DNA of 33,806 nucleotides from IMG/VR virus record IMGVR_UViG_3300043778_000049, positions 1 through 33,806 of that record; one strand, written 5' to 3'. The translations under genes and the position numbers were made by a program. Below the pieces are notes generated by a model. That model was not told where the DNA came from. It was given only the letters and a program-made list of their open reading frames with translations, and did not search any database. Shown one piece after another: positions 24,062 to 31,701 of this stretch (within the stretch, counting starts at the first letter, position 1; every line of letters begins with the position of its first letter). The stretch is from a virus.

Positions 24062-24421
24062 ATGAAACTGACCAAACAAAAACAAAAACAAGCGGAACGA
24101 GACGAAGCAATCGCTTATCTTCTCAAGATTTTGAGACCTGGCACCGAAGTGGCTACAATTACGCGTCACACGTCACGTTCCGGCATGATGCGCCACATCA
24201 GCCTATCCATAGTACATGACAACAGGCTGCAGGATATTACATGGCACGCGGCTCATGCAATGGGCGATACGCGCGCCGCAGACGGCGGAATAAAAACGCC
24301 TGGCTGCGGCATGGATATGGGTTTTCATCTTGTCTATAATCTTGGCCGGACTCTTTGGCCAAATGGCAACGGGAAGCCGGATACAGACAGCGGCTACACG
24401 CTAAAACAGCGCTGGATATAA
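24062..24421 (+). CDS. Phage hypothetical protein
   Basis: A 119-residue protein. A basic N-terminus (KLTKQKQKQAERDE) precedes a conserved-looking region with ATITRHTSRSGMMRHISLSI and a later GCGMDMGFHLVYNLGRTLW. This arrangement is familiar from phage and prophage early regions, but no function is assigned. AAAGG upstream is a modest ribosome site. Confidence 0.65.
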   Translation: MKLTKQKQKQAERDEAIAYLLKILRPGTEVATITRHTSRSGMMRHISLSIVHDNRLQDITWHAAHAMGDTRAADGGIKTPGCGMDMGFHLVYNLGRTLWPNGNGKPDTDSGYTLKQRWI

Positions 24422-24426
24422 GCATC

Positions 24427-24543
24427 ATGATCCCTTCCTACACTCCCAGCGAGGCTACGATGCGCGAATATCTCGAAGCCGTGCGCATTGCGCTACTGGC
24501 ACGCTGGAATGCTCACAAACCCGTACATCAAATCAAAAGGTAA
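24427..24543 (+). CDS. Very small hypothetical protein
   Basis: A 38-residue frame from ATG 24427, 6 bases after the previous stop, ending just before the next gene. The middle (ATMREYLEAVRIALLARWNA) is an amphipathic helix. The ribosome site is weak, so it is supported mainly by spacing; a longer frame starting at 24355 overlaps the previous gene and is less likely. Confidence 0.35.
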   Translation: MIPSYTPSEATMREYLEAVRIALLARWNAHKPVHQIKR

Positions 24544-24548
24544 TCAAA

Positions 24549-25001
24549 ATGCTATCAAAATCGCGGCATCAATTCGACTTCGCCGGGTTTTCTTTCCCGA
24601 AATTTGTTTTCACGCTGCCACTAGGCACTTTCGAAAAGCGTATCCGTGCGATGAAAAATCCTTGCACTGGAGGGTATTACCATGCGCCGGTACCGAATCA
24701 GCGTGATGGAATAGGATTTTATCTTGGTTCAGACGGAATGCCCGGTTTGCGCTGGTTTTGGTGCGACGACGTAGCTAGCGCACAAATCGATCATGCAGGG
24801 TGGTTTTGCGACGATGAACAGTTCGAAAAAATTCGCGGTATTGTCATGCGCTTACCCCATGGTCGCGGCTATCTTGCCGGCTATTCAAGGGGCAAAAATA
24901 TGGCGTCGTCAATCGGTGTAAAAATATATGACGATATCGTCGACGCTGCGCATGCTGCAGACAGCGAAGCCGAAAACGCTGATGAGTTTTTTAAGGACTA
25001 A
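24549..25001 (+). CDS. Phage hypothetical protein
   Basis: A 150-residue protein with AAGG 7 bases before its start. It is rich in aromatic residues (FDFAGFSFPKFVFTLP, LRWFWCDDVAS, HAGWFCDDEQFEKI) and has an acidic C-terminus (SEAENADEFFKD). No family or catalytic motif is recognised. It is the central gene of the early plus operon. Confidence 0.6.
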   Translation: MLSKSRHQFDFAGFSFPKFVFTLPLGTFEKRIRAMKNPCTGGYYHAPVPNQRDGIGFYLGSDGMPGLRWFWCDDVASAQIDHAGWFCDDEQFEKIRGIVMRLPHGRGYLAGYSRGKNMASSIGVKIYDDIVDAAHAADSEAENADEFFKD

Positions 25002-25003
25002 TC

Positions 25004-25207
25004 ATGAAAATCACCACGCAACATACCGCCAACGCGTCGTTCGTTCGCATCGTAACCGCAACAAAAGACACTAGCATCTTGCTGGAGCCAAGCCTGACTG
25101 TCGCGGAGTCGCTAGGTTTTCACGCGCTGGACCTGCGGAAAAAAGCAGCGCGCCTGATCGAATCGGCTGAGCTAGTTGAATCGGCCATAAGGGAGTTATC
25201 GAAATGA
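25004..25207 (+). CDS. Small hypothetical protein
   Basis: A 67-residue protein with AAGGA upstream and a stop that overlaps the next start as ATGA. An N-terminal beta-type half (TANASFVRIVTATKDTSILL) is followed by a helical half (LRKKAARLIESAELVESAIR). No motif is recognised. Confidence 0.6.
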   Translation: MKITTQHTANASFVRIVTATKDTSILLEPSLTVAESLGFHALDLRKKAARLIESAELVESAIRELSK

Positions 25208-25467
25208 ACACCAAACCGTCAAGTCGATTGACCATGGCTCTTTACCTGTTTGCCAAAAAAGGCTGCTCCGCCCGGCAAGCGGCAATTCGGGCCGATATCG
25301 CAGTCTCCACGATTTACCGATCGCGCCAGTATCGTGAGATGAATGGATTGCCGGAAAGGAAAGCGGTAAAACCTCAGCAAGAATTGCCAGAAAGGAAAGC
25401 GGTAAAACCTCAGCAAGAATTGCCTGAATTGAAAGCGTCTACGTGGCGCGCGGAGCCTGAAATTTAA
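25204..25467 (+). CDS. Helix-turn-helix protein with tandem tail repeats
   Basis: An 87-residue protein. Residues about 10-42 (KKGCSARQAAIRADIAVSTI) form a helix-turn-helix like that of the small protein after Ro60. The C-terminus is built of two identical 12-residue units (PERKAVKPQQEL) and a partial third, encoded by near-perfect 36-bp repeats. Lys and Gln-rich repeats of this kind could extend DNA or protein contacts. It is the last gene before a terminator. Confidence 0.65.
   Translation: MNTKPSSRLTMALYLFAKKGCSARQAAIRADIAVSTIYRSRQYREMNGLPERKAVKPQQELPERKAVKPQQELPELKASTWRAEPEI
25351..25422 (+). repeat. Two tandem 36-bp repeats
   Basis: Units 25351-25386 and 25387-25422 differ at one base (35 of 36 identical), and a diverged third begins at 25423. 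They are in frame and encode the duplicated tail of the helix-turn-helix protein, so this is a recent in-frame duplication. Confidence 0.9.
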
Positions 25468-25490
25468 GACCTCGGCAACAAAAATGAAGA

Positions 25491-25510
25491 AAGCCACCTA
25501 AAGGTGGCTT
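25491..25510. terminator. Bidirectional terminator between converging operons
   Basis: AAGCCACC/GGTGGCTT with a TAAA loop, followed on plus by TTATTTTG and on minus by TCTTCATTTTTG. It ends the early plus operon and faces the minus genes that stop at 25552. Confidence 0.85.
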
Positions 25511-25551
25511 TTATTTTGACCGGAAAGGGGGTAAATCGGGCCGTGGCGGCG

Positions 25552-25815
25552 TTAATGGCCTACGCGGGTACTCAGGGTGCCATGCTCGTCTTGATCGACG
25601 ATTATGAGCCGTATTCCGTGCAGTTTGCGCACTGGCTCGTCCTGACAGGTAACTTCGATTCGAATGCCGGCAAATGTTGGCTCTTGTTCAACAGCGAACT
25701 CTGTTAGCAACTCATCAATTTCCTGATGCAGTTTTGCACGGGCTGCTTGCGCCATTGATTGCGCAGGGGCTGCGTCTTCCAGGGGGTTTAGGGCTTCAGC
25801 AAGCTGCCTGCTCAT
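25552..25815 (-). CDS. Small hypothetical protein
   Basis: An 87-residue protein coupled to the acidic protein by ATGA. A helical first half (ARAKLHQEIDELLTEFAVEQ) is followed by a beta-type second half with RIEVTCQDEPVRKLHGIRLI. No family is recognised. It is the last gene of a three-gene minus unit that ends at the bidirectional terminator. Confidence 0.55.
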   Translation of the reverse strand: MSRQLAEALNPLEDAAPAQSMAQAARAKLHQEIDELLTEFAVEQEPTFAGIRIEVTCQDEPVRKLHGIRLIIVDQDEHGTLSTRVGH

Positions 25816-26168
25816 TGTCCGCTGCTTTCGCCGGCGCCGGCGGCAAAGTCCGCTTGCCCATCGCCGCCGTCAGGCATCTGGCCGCCAGCGCGGATGATGC
25901 TTTTGACAAGCGTTACCAGATCGTTGAGACTCGATACCGGTTGCGCCGTGCTGTCGCCATCGTTGTCGTCATCGCCATCCGAATTGTCGTCGGTTCCGGG
26001 TTGCACGGATACGCTGATTTTGTTTTGGGCGTCGACCATGATGCACACGGTGTATCCAGCCTGCTGGCTGCTGTCATCGGAACCATCGGCCCCTTGACTG
26101 GTATCGTCGCCTGCAGTGGGGTCACCGCCTGCGGATCCTGCTGCGTCTGGCATTGAAGACATTGACAT
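25812..26168 (-). CDS. Acidic low-complexity protein
   Basis: A 118-residue protein starting at ATG 26168; other ATGs two and five codons later are possible. The longer upstream frame is only a shadow of the neighbouring basic gene. It contains two acidic low-complexity stretches (GGDPTAGDDTSQGADGSDDS and GTDDNSDGDDDNDGDST) around a short beta core YTVCIMVDAQNKISVSVQPG. A helix LNDLVTLVKSIIRAG follows. The very acidic character could mimic DNA or bind a basic partner, such as the protein encoded just upstream; this is a guess. Confidence 0.6.
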   Translation of the reverse strand: MSMSSMPDAAGSAGGDPTAGDDTSQGADGSDDSSQQAGYTVCIMVDAQNKISVSVQPGTDDNSDGDDDNDGDSTAQPVSSLNDLVTLVKSIIRAGGQMPDGGDGQADFAAGAGESSGQ

Positions 26169-26172
26169 TTTG

Positions 26173-26391
26173 TTATTTAACTTTCTTAAGGGAGGGGTTC
26201 GCCTTCTTCGCTGCTGCCGATGCGTTGCGCGTACTGGAAGCGAGAATAGCGCCTGCGGCTTGCTTGCCGACCTTATCCTTTTTCTCGATCTGCTCTTGAA
26301 CTTTTTTGAAAGACACGATGCGCTCCTGCTGCGGATTGACACCCGACAGAATACTTTTTGGTTTGCGAGTTGTCAACCGAATTTCTTCCAC
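26173..26391 (-). CDS. Small basic protein
   Basis: A 72-residue protein beginning with GTG at 26391. It is strongly basic (LTTRKPKSILSG, KKVQEQIEKKDKVGKQ, AAKKANPSLKKVK) and ends 4 bases before the acidic protein. Binding to nucleic acid or to that acidic neighbour is plausible. No motif is recognised. The long inverted-repeat region lies upstream. Confidence 0.55.
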   Translation of the reverse strand: MEEIRLTTRKPKSILSGVNPQQERIVSFKKVQEQIEKKDKVGKQAAGAILASSTRNASAAAKKANPSLKKVK

Positions 26392-26430
26392 TAGCTTCTC
26401 GCTTGCGAGATGTGTTATCTAAACAGTATT

Positions 26431-26572
26431 GGTGGCGTTGGTGGCGATAAAACACGTCCCCGCAAGAGTTGGCCAGTATAGCCACGTAAAATATGTATAG
26501 CATTTTAAATTTTCTCACCTACGTACAGAAGAAAGTTTATAAAAGGGGTGTTTTATCGCCACCAACGCCACC
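26431..26572. repeat. Perfect 25-bp inverted repeat with CGCCACC iterons
   Basis: Arms 26431-26455 and 26548-26572 are perfect inverted copies separated by 92 bases. Each arm contains two CGCCACC words spaced by AA (or the complement), and a third such word follows at 26577-26583. The region between is AT-rich (TTTAAATTTTCTCACC). It lies between divergently transcribed genes, so it could be a double operator, a looping site or part of an origin. Confidence 0.8.
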
Positions 26573-26671
26573 TTTGCGCCACCAAAAAGCGGTAAAATAG
26601 GCTGTTTTAGCTTAAAAATGATAACTTGAAATAAATTACAAGCATATCCCTTACAGATAGGAGATGTAAAA

Positions 26672-27124
26672 ATGAAAAGTATTCTTCCGCCTGATACAGA
26701 TACGATTCGGTATTTAGTCCACTACAGCCCTTCTACCGGGGTTTTCAGATCACTTGTTGATTATGTGAAAGGGCCAAAAGTAGGGGATATTCTCGGAAAG
26801 CCGACTAAAAGCGGCAAGCTATTGATTGAAATTGAAGGGCACAGCTACCTGAATGACCAACTGGCTTTTATCTATATGACATTGTTTCCGATGCGTCGGC
26901 ACCATAAGATATGGCACAAGAATGATGACCCCGGCGATTGCCGATGGTCTAATTTAATGATGGCCGGAGAAAACCCGGCAAGTATCGACCGCCTGGTTCG
27001 AACGACAGGGGTAAACTTATCTGCCCCGGATCCCACTGTCGAGGAGATGCGCGAACTCTACGAGAATAGAATTCGCGCCATGATCTTACGCGCTAAAAAG
27101 AGCAAAGAGAGGTGTGATCTTTAA
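26672..27124 (+). CDS. Degenerate HNH-like phage protein
   Basis: A 150-residue protein with GGAG 8 bases before its start. It follows the pattern of phage HNH homing endonucleases: RYLVHYSPSTGVFRSLVDY, a LLIEIEGHSYLNDQLAFIYM block and the late motif WHKNDDPGDCRWSNLM. The usual HRLAW and DHxNG positions are changed (NDQLAF and WHKNDD), so catalysis is doubtful and it may act as a DNA-binding relict. Its end overlaps the converging primase stop by 4 bases. Confidence 0.65.
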   Translation: MKSILPPDTDTIRYLVHYSPSTGVFRSLVDYVKGPKVGDILGKPTKSGKLLIEIEGHSYLNDQLAFIYMTLFPMRRHHKIWHKNDDPGDCRWSNLMMAGENPASIDRLVRTTGVNLSAPDPTVEEMRELYENRIRAMILRAKKSKERCDL

Positions 27125-29787
27125 ATGTCTTCCGCGTCCGCGCCGGAACGAAGACGAATGCCGGTACGGTATCTCTTGCCCTGCGCGCCTTTTCGCTCCC
27201 CAAAGCCTTTTGCGGCCAGCTTCACTGCAAGCCGCCTGGAGGAAGAAACCATCCGCAATTCCCCCGCCCCTTCAGCCCATAATTTCCAACTGGCAAATAG
27301 TGACGCGCTCAACGTTTCAAACTCTTTGCCTTCGCCTGTTTCGCAGCACTCTTCCAGCCAGATAGCCAACAGATCTTGGGACTCTCTGTACTGTGTCAAC
27401 GCGACTTGCACACTGACCGGGCGATCAAACCCAACCTTCTGGAAGGCAAGCGCCCCCCGCACGCACCATGAGAGGATGCCAGGCATTTCAGATGCCAGTT
27501 TTGCCATTCTTCCGACGTCTTTTTTGACGCCATCCCCCAGGTCGACATCGAAATTGCGTTCAAAGGGTATGGGCATAAGCCGCCGCCACACGCCGTGGTC
27601 CGTTCCTTTGACTGTCGGCTTATGATTGGTGGGCATGAACATTACCCAAGTTGGCTGTACCTCGATCGTTTCCGTGGCATAAACGCCGCGAGCGGGGATT
27701 GACTCTCCACCTGTTACCGCCTTGATAAGAGATTCTTTCAGCTCACTACCTTCGGAGGGCTCGGTAATGTACACCATGCGAGCGCCCCGCAGGCGCAAGA
27801 TATCCTCCCGAGCCCCGCTGGCGGCCACACCACCACCAGCTGCGGAGGAAGACAGGAATGTTTCAGCCCCCGAGGTTTTGGCGTGCATGCCGAACACATT
27901 CTGAATGGTTTTTAGCACCGTGCTCTTGCCATTTGACCCGCCACCGTAGGGGATTACCATTACGTCTTCGTCTGGGCGTCCGAGCATTGCGTACCCGATC
28001 ACCCGCTGGAAAAAACCAACCATCTCCACGTCGCCCATGAACACGTCGAGCAGTGTCTGCTCCCATAAAGGTGCGCTAGCTGACTCATCGTAGTCAACGG
28101 AGGAAGCCATTGTTATCCTGCTATTCTTATCTGGCTCAACCAGACGACCGGTAGTCAAGTCGATAACGCCATTGGCGACGCCGAACAGTTGGGGGTCGGC
28201 GTCGAGCGCCTCGACAGGCACGGCGACCGTTGGGTTTGTGCGCGCTACACGAATAACATTAGCTACAGTGGCCGCGCGCTGAGCCGCTACGCACAGCGCC
28301 ATGAATTTTTCCTTGTTGGCGGCGCCTTCGATATCTCTTATCTCTTTCGGCAGCTCGCGAATGACATCGACCGCCAGGTTCTCTATCTCGACAGAACGCC
28401 CACGACGCCAGAAGACGCCGGACCATATGTACCATTTTTCAAAGTCAGAGACGAACATCAAGGACTCGCCGAACGCATCAAGCATACGATTGGCGATGCC
28501 GAACTCGGACGGGTACTTGTCCGAAAATACAGATAAGCAGTCAGGAACAGGAATTGTTTCTTTCTTTTCTGCCATTGCCTTTTTGACTGCAACAACGCCT
28601 AGAGCTACTTTGCCGGGGCTGATTGCTTTGTACTTGCTGCGGATACGCTCCTGGAAGTCGAGGCGCAGACCTTCATCGCTGCCGGCGCATTCCCCGCAGC
28701 GCGGAGCCAAATCGTTGACAAGCTCTATCGTATCTCGACACTCTTCAATCTCTTTTTGCAAATCCCGGCGCACGCCGAGCGCCTTCTGCCGCTCGTCAGC
28801 CGCAATTCGTTCCTTGCGCTCTTTCAAGATTGTCCGAAACGTCTTCTGATCGCCACTGCTGCGCCCGAACGAGTCCCACACACGCCGCACGTCATCCGTG
28901 CCTAGATAGCCGCCCCACTGGCTGCTCCAGGCATCCCATACCGCGAACCAATCATCCTCGCCGCACCCTTGATGGTGGAGGCAGGCGCCGACAGTCAGCC
29001 ACTCCGCGCGATCCTCGTAGCTGTGCCAGCTCAGGTAGTCCGCAGCATTTTCGATTGTCACCCCATCAACTGGTGGTTTGTCAACAGTGAAAAACTCGTC
29101 GTCGTCGTTGTCAGGTGCACTGTCTCCTCGCGTCGCAACGCGCTCTACCGCGCCCTCTCCACCCCCCTCCCTTACCATCCGCCCGGCAGCCACCTCGATC
29201 TCCATCAGACGTTCGAACTCCGCGATTGCGGCTTCCACCTGCCGCTTCTCGATTACCGGCAGCTCGCTGGCAGGCCAGTGCAGCAGACCGCCGCCGTCGT
29301 CCACCCATTGGTACTCGCGCTTCGTATCGGGATGCACCGCCAGGGCTACATACTGCTGCCCCGCGCCCAGCACCTCCAGACGTTGCACATTGCGTTTGCC
29401 TGAAGCTTTCACCGGATCGCTCGGATCGAAGTAGCCCCGGCTGCTCATCTTGCCCCACCCCGGTTCGGCAGCGCGGTAGCACAGCATCGTTCGGGGCGCA
29501 TCCCCTACCCGTTCCGGGCAGACGCCAACCTCGCGCGCATACCAGTCAAGCATGCCCTTCAATACCGTTTTGTTGCTGGCATCCAGGTCCTGCGGCGAGA
29601 GCGGTGCGTCGCCTACGCCCGCCAGCACGCCCAAGCCGTCGCCGTTGTACCGCGCCGCATCGGTCGGCTTCAGCCGCGCGTTCTGCCACGAAGCGATCGA
29701 GGGTCGCTTCGTGCCCGGCTTGATCGGCACCACCAGGTAGCCTGAGTTAATGAGATGCGCCGCGTGGTCCCGGAAGTGGCCGGTCAT
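27121..29787 (-). CDS. Prim-Pol/SF3 helicase replication protein
   Basis: I start at ATG 29787 (AAGG 9 bases upstream), giving 888 residues; the frame extends another 61 codons across an inverted-repeat region without matching the family. Order of domains: N-terminal Prim-Pol (HLINSGYLVVPIKPGTKRP, catalytic DLD at 67-69), a PriCT-2-like linker (about 250-320, EWLTVGACLHHQGCGEDDWF) and a D5/P4-type helicase with Walker A GGGSNGKST (615-623) and MVYITEP (671-677). Such proteins start and unwind phage or plasmid DNA. It converges on the HNH-like gene and is preceded by its own regulatory region. Confidence 0.9.
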   Translation of the reverse strand: MTGHFRDHAAHLINSGYLVVPIKPGTKRPSIASWQNARLKPTDAARYNGDGLGVLAGVGDAPLSPQDLDASNKTVLKGMLDWYAREVGVCPERVGDAPRTMLCYRAAEPGWGKMSSRGYFDPSDPVKASGKRNVQRLEVLGAGQQYVALAVHPDTKREYQWVDDGGGLLHWPASELPVIEKRQVEAAIAEFERLMEIEVAAGRMVREGGGEGAVERVATRGDSAPDNDDDEFFTVDKPPVDGVTIENAADYLSWHSYEDRAEWLTVGACLHHQGCGEDDWFAVWDAWSSQWGGYLGTDDVRRVWDSFGRSSGDQKTFRTILKERKERIAADERQKALGVRRDLQKEIEECRDTIELVNDLAPRCGECAGSDEGLRLDFQERIRSKYKAISPGKVALGVVAVKKAMAEKKETIPVPDCLSVFSDKYPSEFGIANRMLDAFGESLMFVSDFEKWYIWSGVFWRRGRSVEIENLAVDVIRELPKEIRDIEGAANKEKFMALCVAAQRAATVANVIRVARTNPTVAVPVEALDADPQLFGVANGVIDLTTGRLVEPDKNSRITMASSVDYDESASAPLWEQTLLDVFMGDVEMVGFFQRVIGYAMLGRPDEDVMVIPYGGGSNGKSTVLKTIQNVFGMHAKTSGAETFLSSSAAGGGVAASGAREDILRLRGARMVYITEPSEGSELKESLIKAVTGGESIPARGVYATETIEVQPTWVMFMPTNHKPTVKGTDHGVWRRLMPIPFERNFDVDLGDGVKKDVGRMAKLASEMPGILSWCVRGALAFQKVGFDRPVSVQVALTQYRESQDLLAIWLEECCETGEGKEFETLSASLFASWKLWAEGAGELRMVSSSRRLAVKLAAKGFGERKGAQGKRYRTGIRLRSGADAEDI

Positions 29788-29841
29788 ACGACGACCTTTA
29801 CGGGGGATTGATAGATCAGCATTATTAGCTTTCTTATAAGC

Positions 29842-29918
29842 GCGTAGTGGAGGGGACGCCGGAGGTCGCCAAACCCTGGAGTTACGAATAAAACCAGTTG
29901 GCGCCCCCTCCACTACGC
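29842..29918. repeat. 19-bp inverted repeat upstream of primase
   Basis: GCGTAGTGGAGGGGACGCC (29842-29860) and GGCGCCCCCTCCACTACGC (29900-29918) match inverted except for one base. A second pair CGCCAAAC/GTTTGGCG crosses it (29867-29874, 29931-29938). It lies in the leader of the replication gene, so autoregulation or origin function is possible. Confidence 0.75.
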
Positions 29919-29980
29919 ATTCATTTTTCAGTTTGGCGGATTTTGAGTTTATGCCTGAAATAAACGGCACGCAACAAAAA

Positions 29981-30001
29981 GCCGCTGATAATTTCAGCGG
30001 C
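29981..30001 (-). terminator. Intrinsic terminator upstream of primase
   Basis: On the minus strand GCCGCTGA and TCAGCGGC pair perfectly around a five-base loop and are followed by TTTTTG. It ends the small-gene operon 33 bases after its last stop, which means the primase gene is transcribed from a separate promoter or by read-through. Confidence 0.85.
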
Positions 30002-30033
30002 TTGGTGAATTGATATTGTTGTTAATCAGTGCT

Positions 30034-30348
30034 CTATGACGAGTCGACACTCCCTCCACTCCCTCCACTCCCTCGCCTTTTTCTCTTTGGACGATGAAGC
30101 TCTCGCCGCAATTGCTTCCAGTTCTTCTCGAACTCCGCTTGCTGCTCCTCAGCGTCTTCAAGCGCTCCTGCCAGCCATGAGCGATCAGGATCCATGCGTG
30201 CGCGTAGCTCGTCCATTTCATCGACGCTTGTCCAGGGCCTCATGCGCAATATCATCAATGCGATGATCATTTCCTCGGCACGCCGCCACTTATCGTAATC
30301 CGAGACCCGCCCCAGCGGATCATCTTTGGTTGGGGTGCAGGATGTCAT
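30034..30348 (-). CDS. Small hypothetical protein, Ser/Gly-rich end
   Basis: A 104-residue protein coupled to the small regulator by ATGA. Residues 15-95 are helical (DKWRRAEEMIIALMILRMRP, then LAGALEDAEEQQAEFEKNWK), followed by a basic stretch RPKRKRR and a GSGGSGGS tail encoded by tandem 9-bp repeats. No family is recognised. It is the last gene of its operon; an overlapping frame in another register is a shadow. Confidence 0.6.
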   Translation of the reverse strand: MTSCTPTKDDPLGRVSDYDKWRRAEEMIIALMILRMRPWTSVDEMDELRARMDPDRSWLAGALEDAEEQQAEFEKNWKQLRRELHRPKRKRRGSGGSGGSVDSS

Positions 30349-30530
30349 CCTTCTTTCCTCTTCAGTTCAACAGCCATCTTCAATAATTTCTGCGCCGTCG
30401 CAGGAACCGGTCGCTCTCCTCGCTTCCACCTGGTCAGCGTCGCTGCGCTCACACCGATAAAATCGGCAGCCATCTTGTGGCGCGTCAAGCCAAGCGCGGC
30501 GAGGTAGTGCTTAAGATCGTCAGGGGTCAT
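30345..30530 (-). CDS. XRE-type helix-turn-helix regulator
   Basis: A 61-residue protein from ATG 30530, chosen because its ATGA overlaps the preceding stop. It is a single helix-turn-helix of the Cro/C1 type: TRHKMAADFIGVSAATLTRW followed by KRGERPVPATAQKLL. It resembles small phage regulators of this class. It lies inside the small-gene operon rather than at a divergent promoter. Confidence 0.75.
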   Translation of the reverse strand: MTPDDLKHYLAALGLTRHKMAADFIGVSAATLTRWKRGERPVPATAQKLLKMAVELKRKEG

Positions 30531-30766
30531 GCCGGCGCCTTGGGCGCGGTATTTTCGAATGCGTTTAACAAGCATATATAAACGCGACTTTCTAATGCGG
30601 TCCCATTGGTATTCAAGACAGCGTTAATGCTACGGCGCAGCACCCGCACCTGTTCCGTCAATTCCGCGATTTGTTTTTGCATTGTCGCGACAGACTCGAA
30701 TTCGCAAAATAGACCTTCGTCCGGCTGACAGCAACAATGCTTGCCTGATTTTACGCAGATACTCAT
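30527..30766 (-). CDS. Small cysteine-rich coiled-coil protein
   Basis: A 79-residue protein with cysteines clustered near its N-terminus (C4, three in a row at about 11-13, C21), which could bind zinc, then a coiled-coil stretch KQIAELTEQVRVLRRSINAV. It is coupled on both sides by ATGA overlaps. The family is not recognised. Confidence 0.55.
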   Translation of the reverse strand: MSICVKSGKHCCCQPDEGLFCEFESVATMQKQIAELTEQVRVLRRSINAVLNTNGTALESRVYICLLNAFENTAPKAPA

Positions 30767-31128
30767 ACCTTCCTACCTTTCTGCTGCGCGATTGCGGCAT
30801 CGAGTCTCTCATCAATTTGTGCATTATCTTCGGTTGCTATCAGGCCATCATCGACATCGATGAAAACACATAGAACATCGTTGTCTCGGCAACAATTCTG
30901 TCGCTTCAATTCTCGATACCGCTCTGCATCCACCTTATCCGTATCGCGCTCGGCTTTGAGGTCGGAAAGGGCGGCTTGATAACCAGCGTCAAACCCGTAA
31001 GAAAACGTTGGCAAGCGCCCCCATGCACATTCAGGATTCGACGCGGGCGACAACTTCCATGCGGCCAATTTCGCAGAGCCATTTATCTTTTGTTCAACCT
31101 CTTCTATCCGCTTTATCGCGTTGCTCAT
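30763..31128 (-). CDS. Phage hypothetical protein
   Basis: A 121-residue protein starting at ATG 31128, set by its ATGA overlap with the previous gene. A helical N-terminus (IKRIEEVEQKINGSAKLA) leads into SYGFDAGYQAALSDLKAERD and then KRQNCCRDNDVLCVFIDVDD, a Cys and Asp-rich stretch. No family is recognised with certainty. Confidence 0.6.
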   Translation of the reverse strand: MSNAIKRIEEVEQKINGSAKLAAWKLSPASNPECAWGRLPTFSYGFDAGYQAALSDLKAERDTDKVDAERYRELKRQNCCRDNDVLCVFIDVDDGLIATEDNAQIDERLDAAIAQQKGRKV

Positions 31129-31328
31129 GATAAAAACCTCTTTGGACAAGTCTCGCACCAGTAAAAAGAGTTGCTACCACATTCCCTATCGTATTCAGGA
31201 CAAACCCTAACTACGGCGCACGTTTCTGTTATGGCCTTGTAATGATCCAGTATTTGTTTAAATTCACGCTTCTTCTCATCGGTCCAATGTGGAATAGAGT
31301 CGCCGGATCCTAGTTTTAACTCGCTCAT
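31125..31328 (-). CDS. Small cysteine-containing protein
   Basis: A 67-residue protein coupled at both ends by ATGA. It has five cysteines, including a VCPEYDREC pair and a WCETCPKR Cys-X2-Cys pair near the end, so it may bind a metal ion. No family is recognised. Confidence 0.55.
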   Translation of the reverse strand: MSELKLGSGDSIPHWTDEKKREFKQILDHYKAITETCAVVRVCPEYDRECGSNSFYWCETCPKRFLS

Positions 31329-31513
31329 AGTTGCCTCAGAAAATTCGTGTCTAACCGTTTTGTGATTTTAAAACAGAATGCATTTTTTCCAATATGCTGC
31401 ACACCAAGACCTCTCCATGCGCTAAAGCGAGCGCCTGCACGCGCATGCTTACCCATGAAGTGGCCTCTGTAAATTCCTTCACGCTGGTTTCTACTGAGAG
31501 TCGTGCTGCTCAT
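31325..31513 (-). CDS. Small basic protein
   Basis: A 62-residue protein coupled by ATGA on both sides. It is rich in Arg, Lys and Gly (SRNQREGIYRGHFMGKHARA) and could bind nucleic acid. No motif is recognised. Confidence 0.5.
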   Translation of the reverse strand: MSSTTLSRNQREGIYRGHFMGKHARAGARFSAWRGLGVQHIGKNAFCFKITKRLDTNFLRQL

Positions 31514-31701
31514 GACTTCCTCGTTCTCTCAAGCTGTAATTGTTCTTGCATTGCGTAAAGATCTGCCACAGAATCTGAAGCAATTTTCTTTTGTTCAGCA
31601 AGTTCGCGCCGCAACTTTTTGATTGTTTTTGTCGCTGAATCAAGACTCTGAATCAAAACTTCAGTTAAGCATCCATCGCACAGCCCGCGTTCGCTCATCA
31701 T
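31510..31701 (-). CDS. Small coiled-coil protein
   Basis: A 63-residue protein with two adjacent possible starts at 31701 and 31698. After a CDGC pair at about residue 8, it is a long coiled coil (TKTIKKLRRELAEQKKIASD, then LYAMQEQLQLERTRK). It is coupled to its neighbours by overlapping codons. Confidence 0.5.
   Translation of the reverse strand: MMSERGLCDGCLTEVLIQSLDSATKTIKKLRRELAEQKKIASDSVADLYAMQEQLQLERTRKS

Noticed and set aside
29994-30221. A 75-codon minus frame overlapping the 104-residue gene
   Set aside because: It ends inside the terminator stem and lacks the overlap spacing shown by its neighbour.
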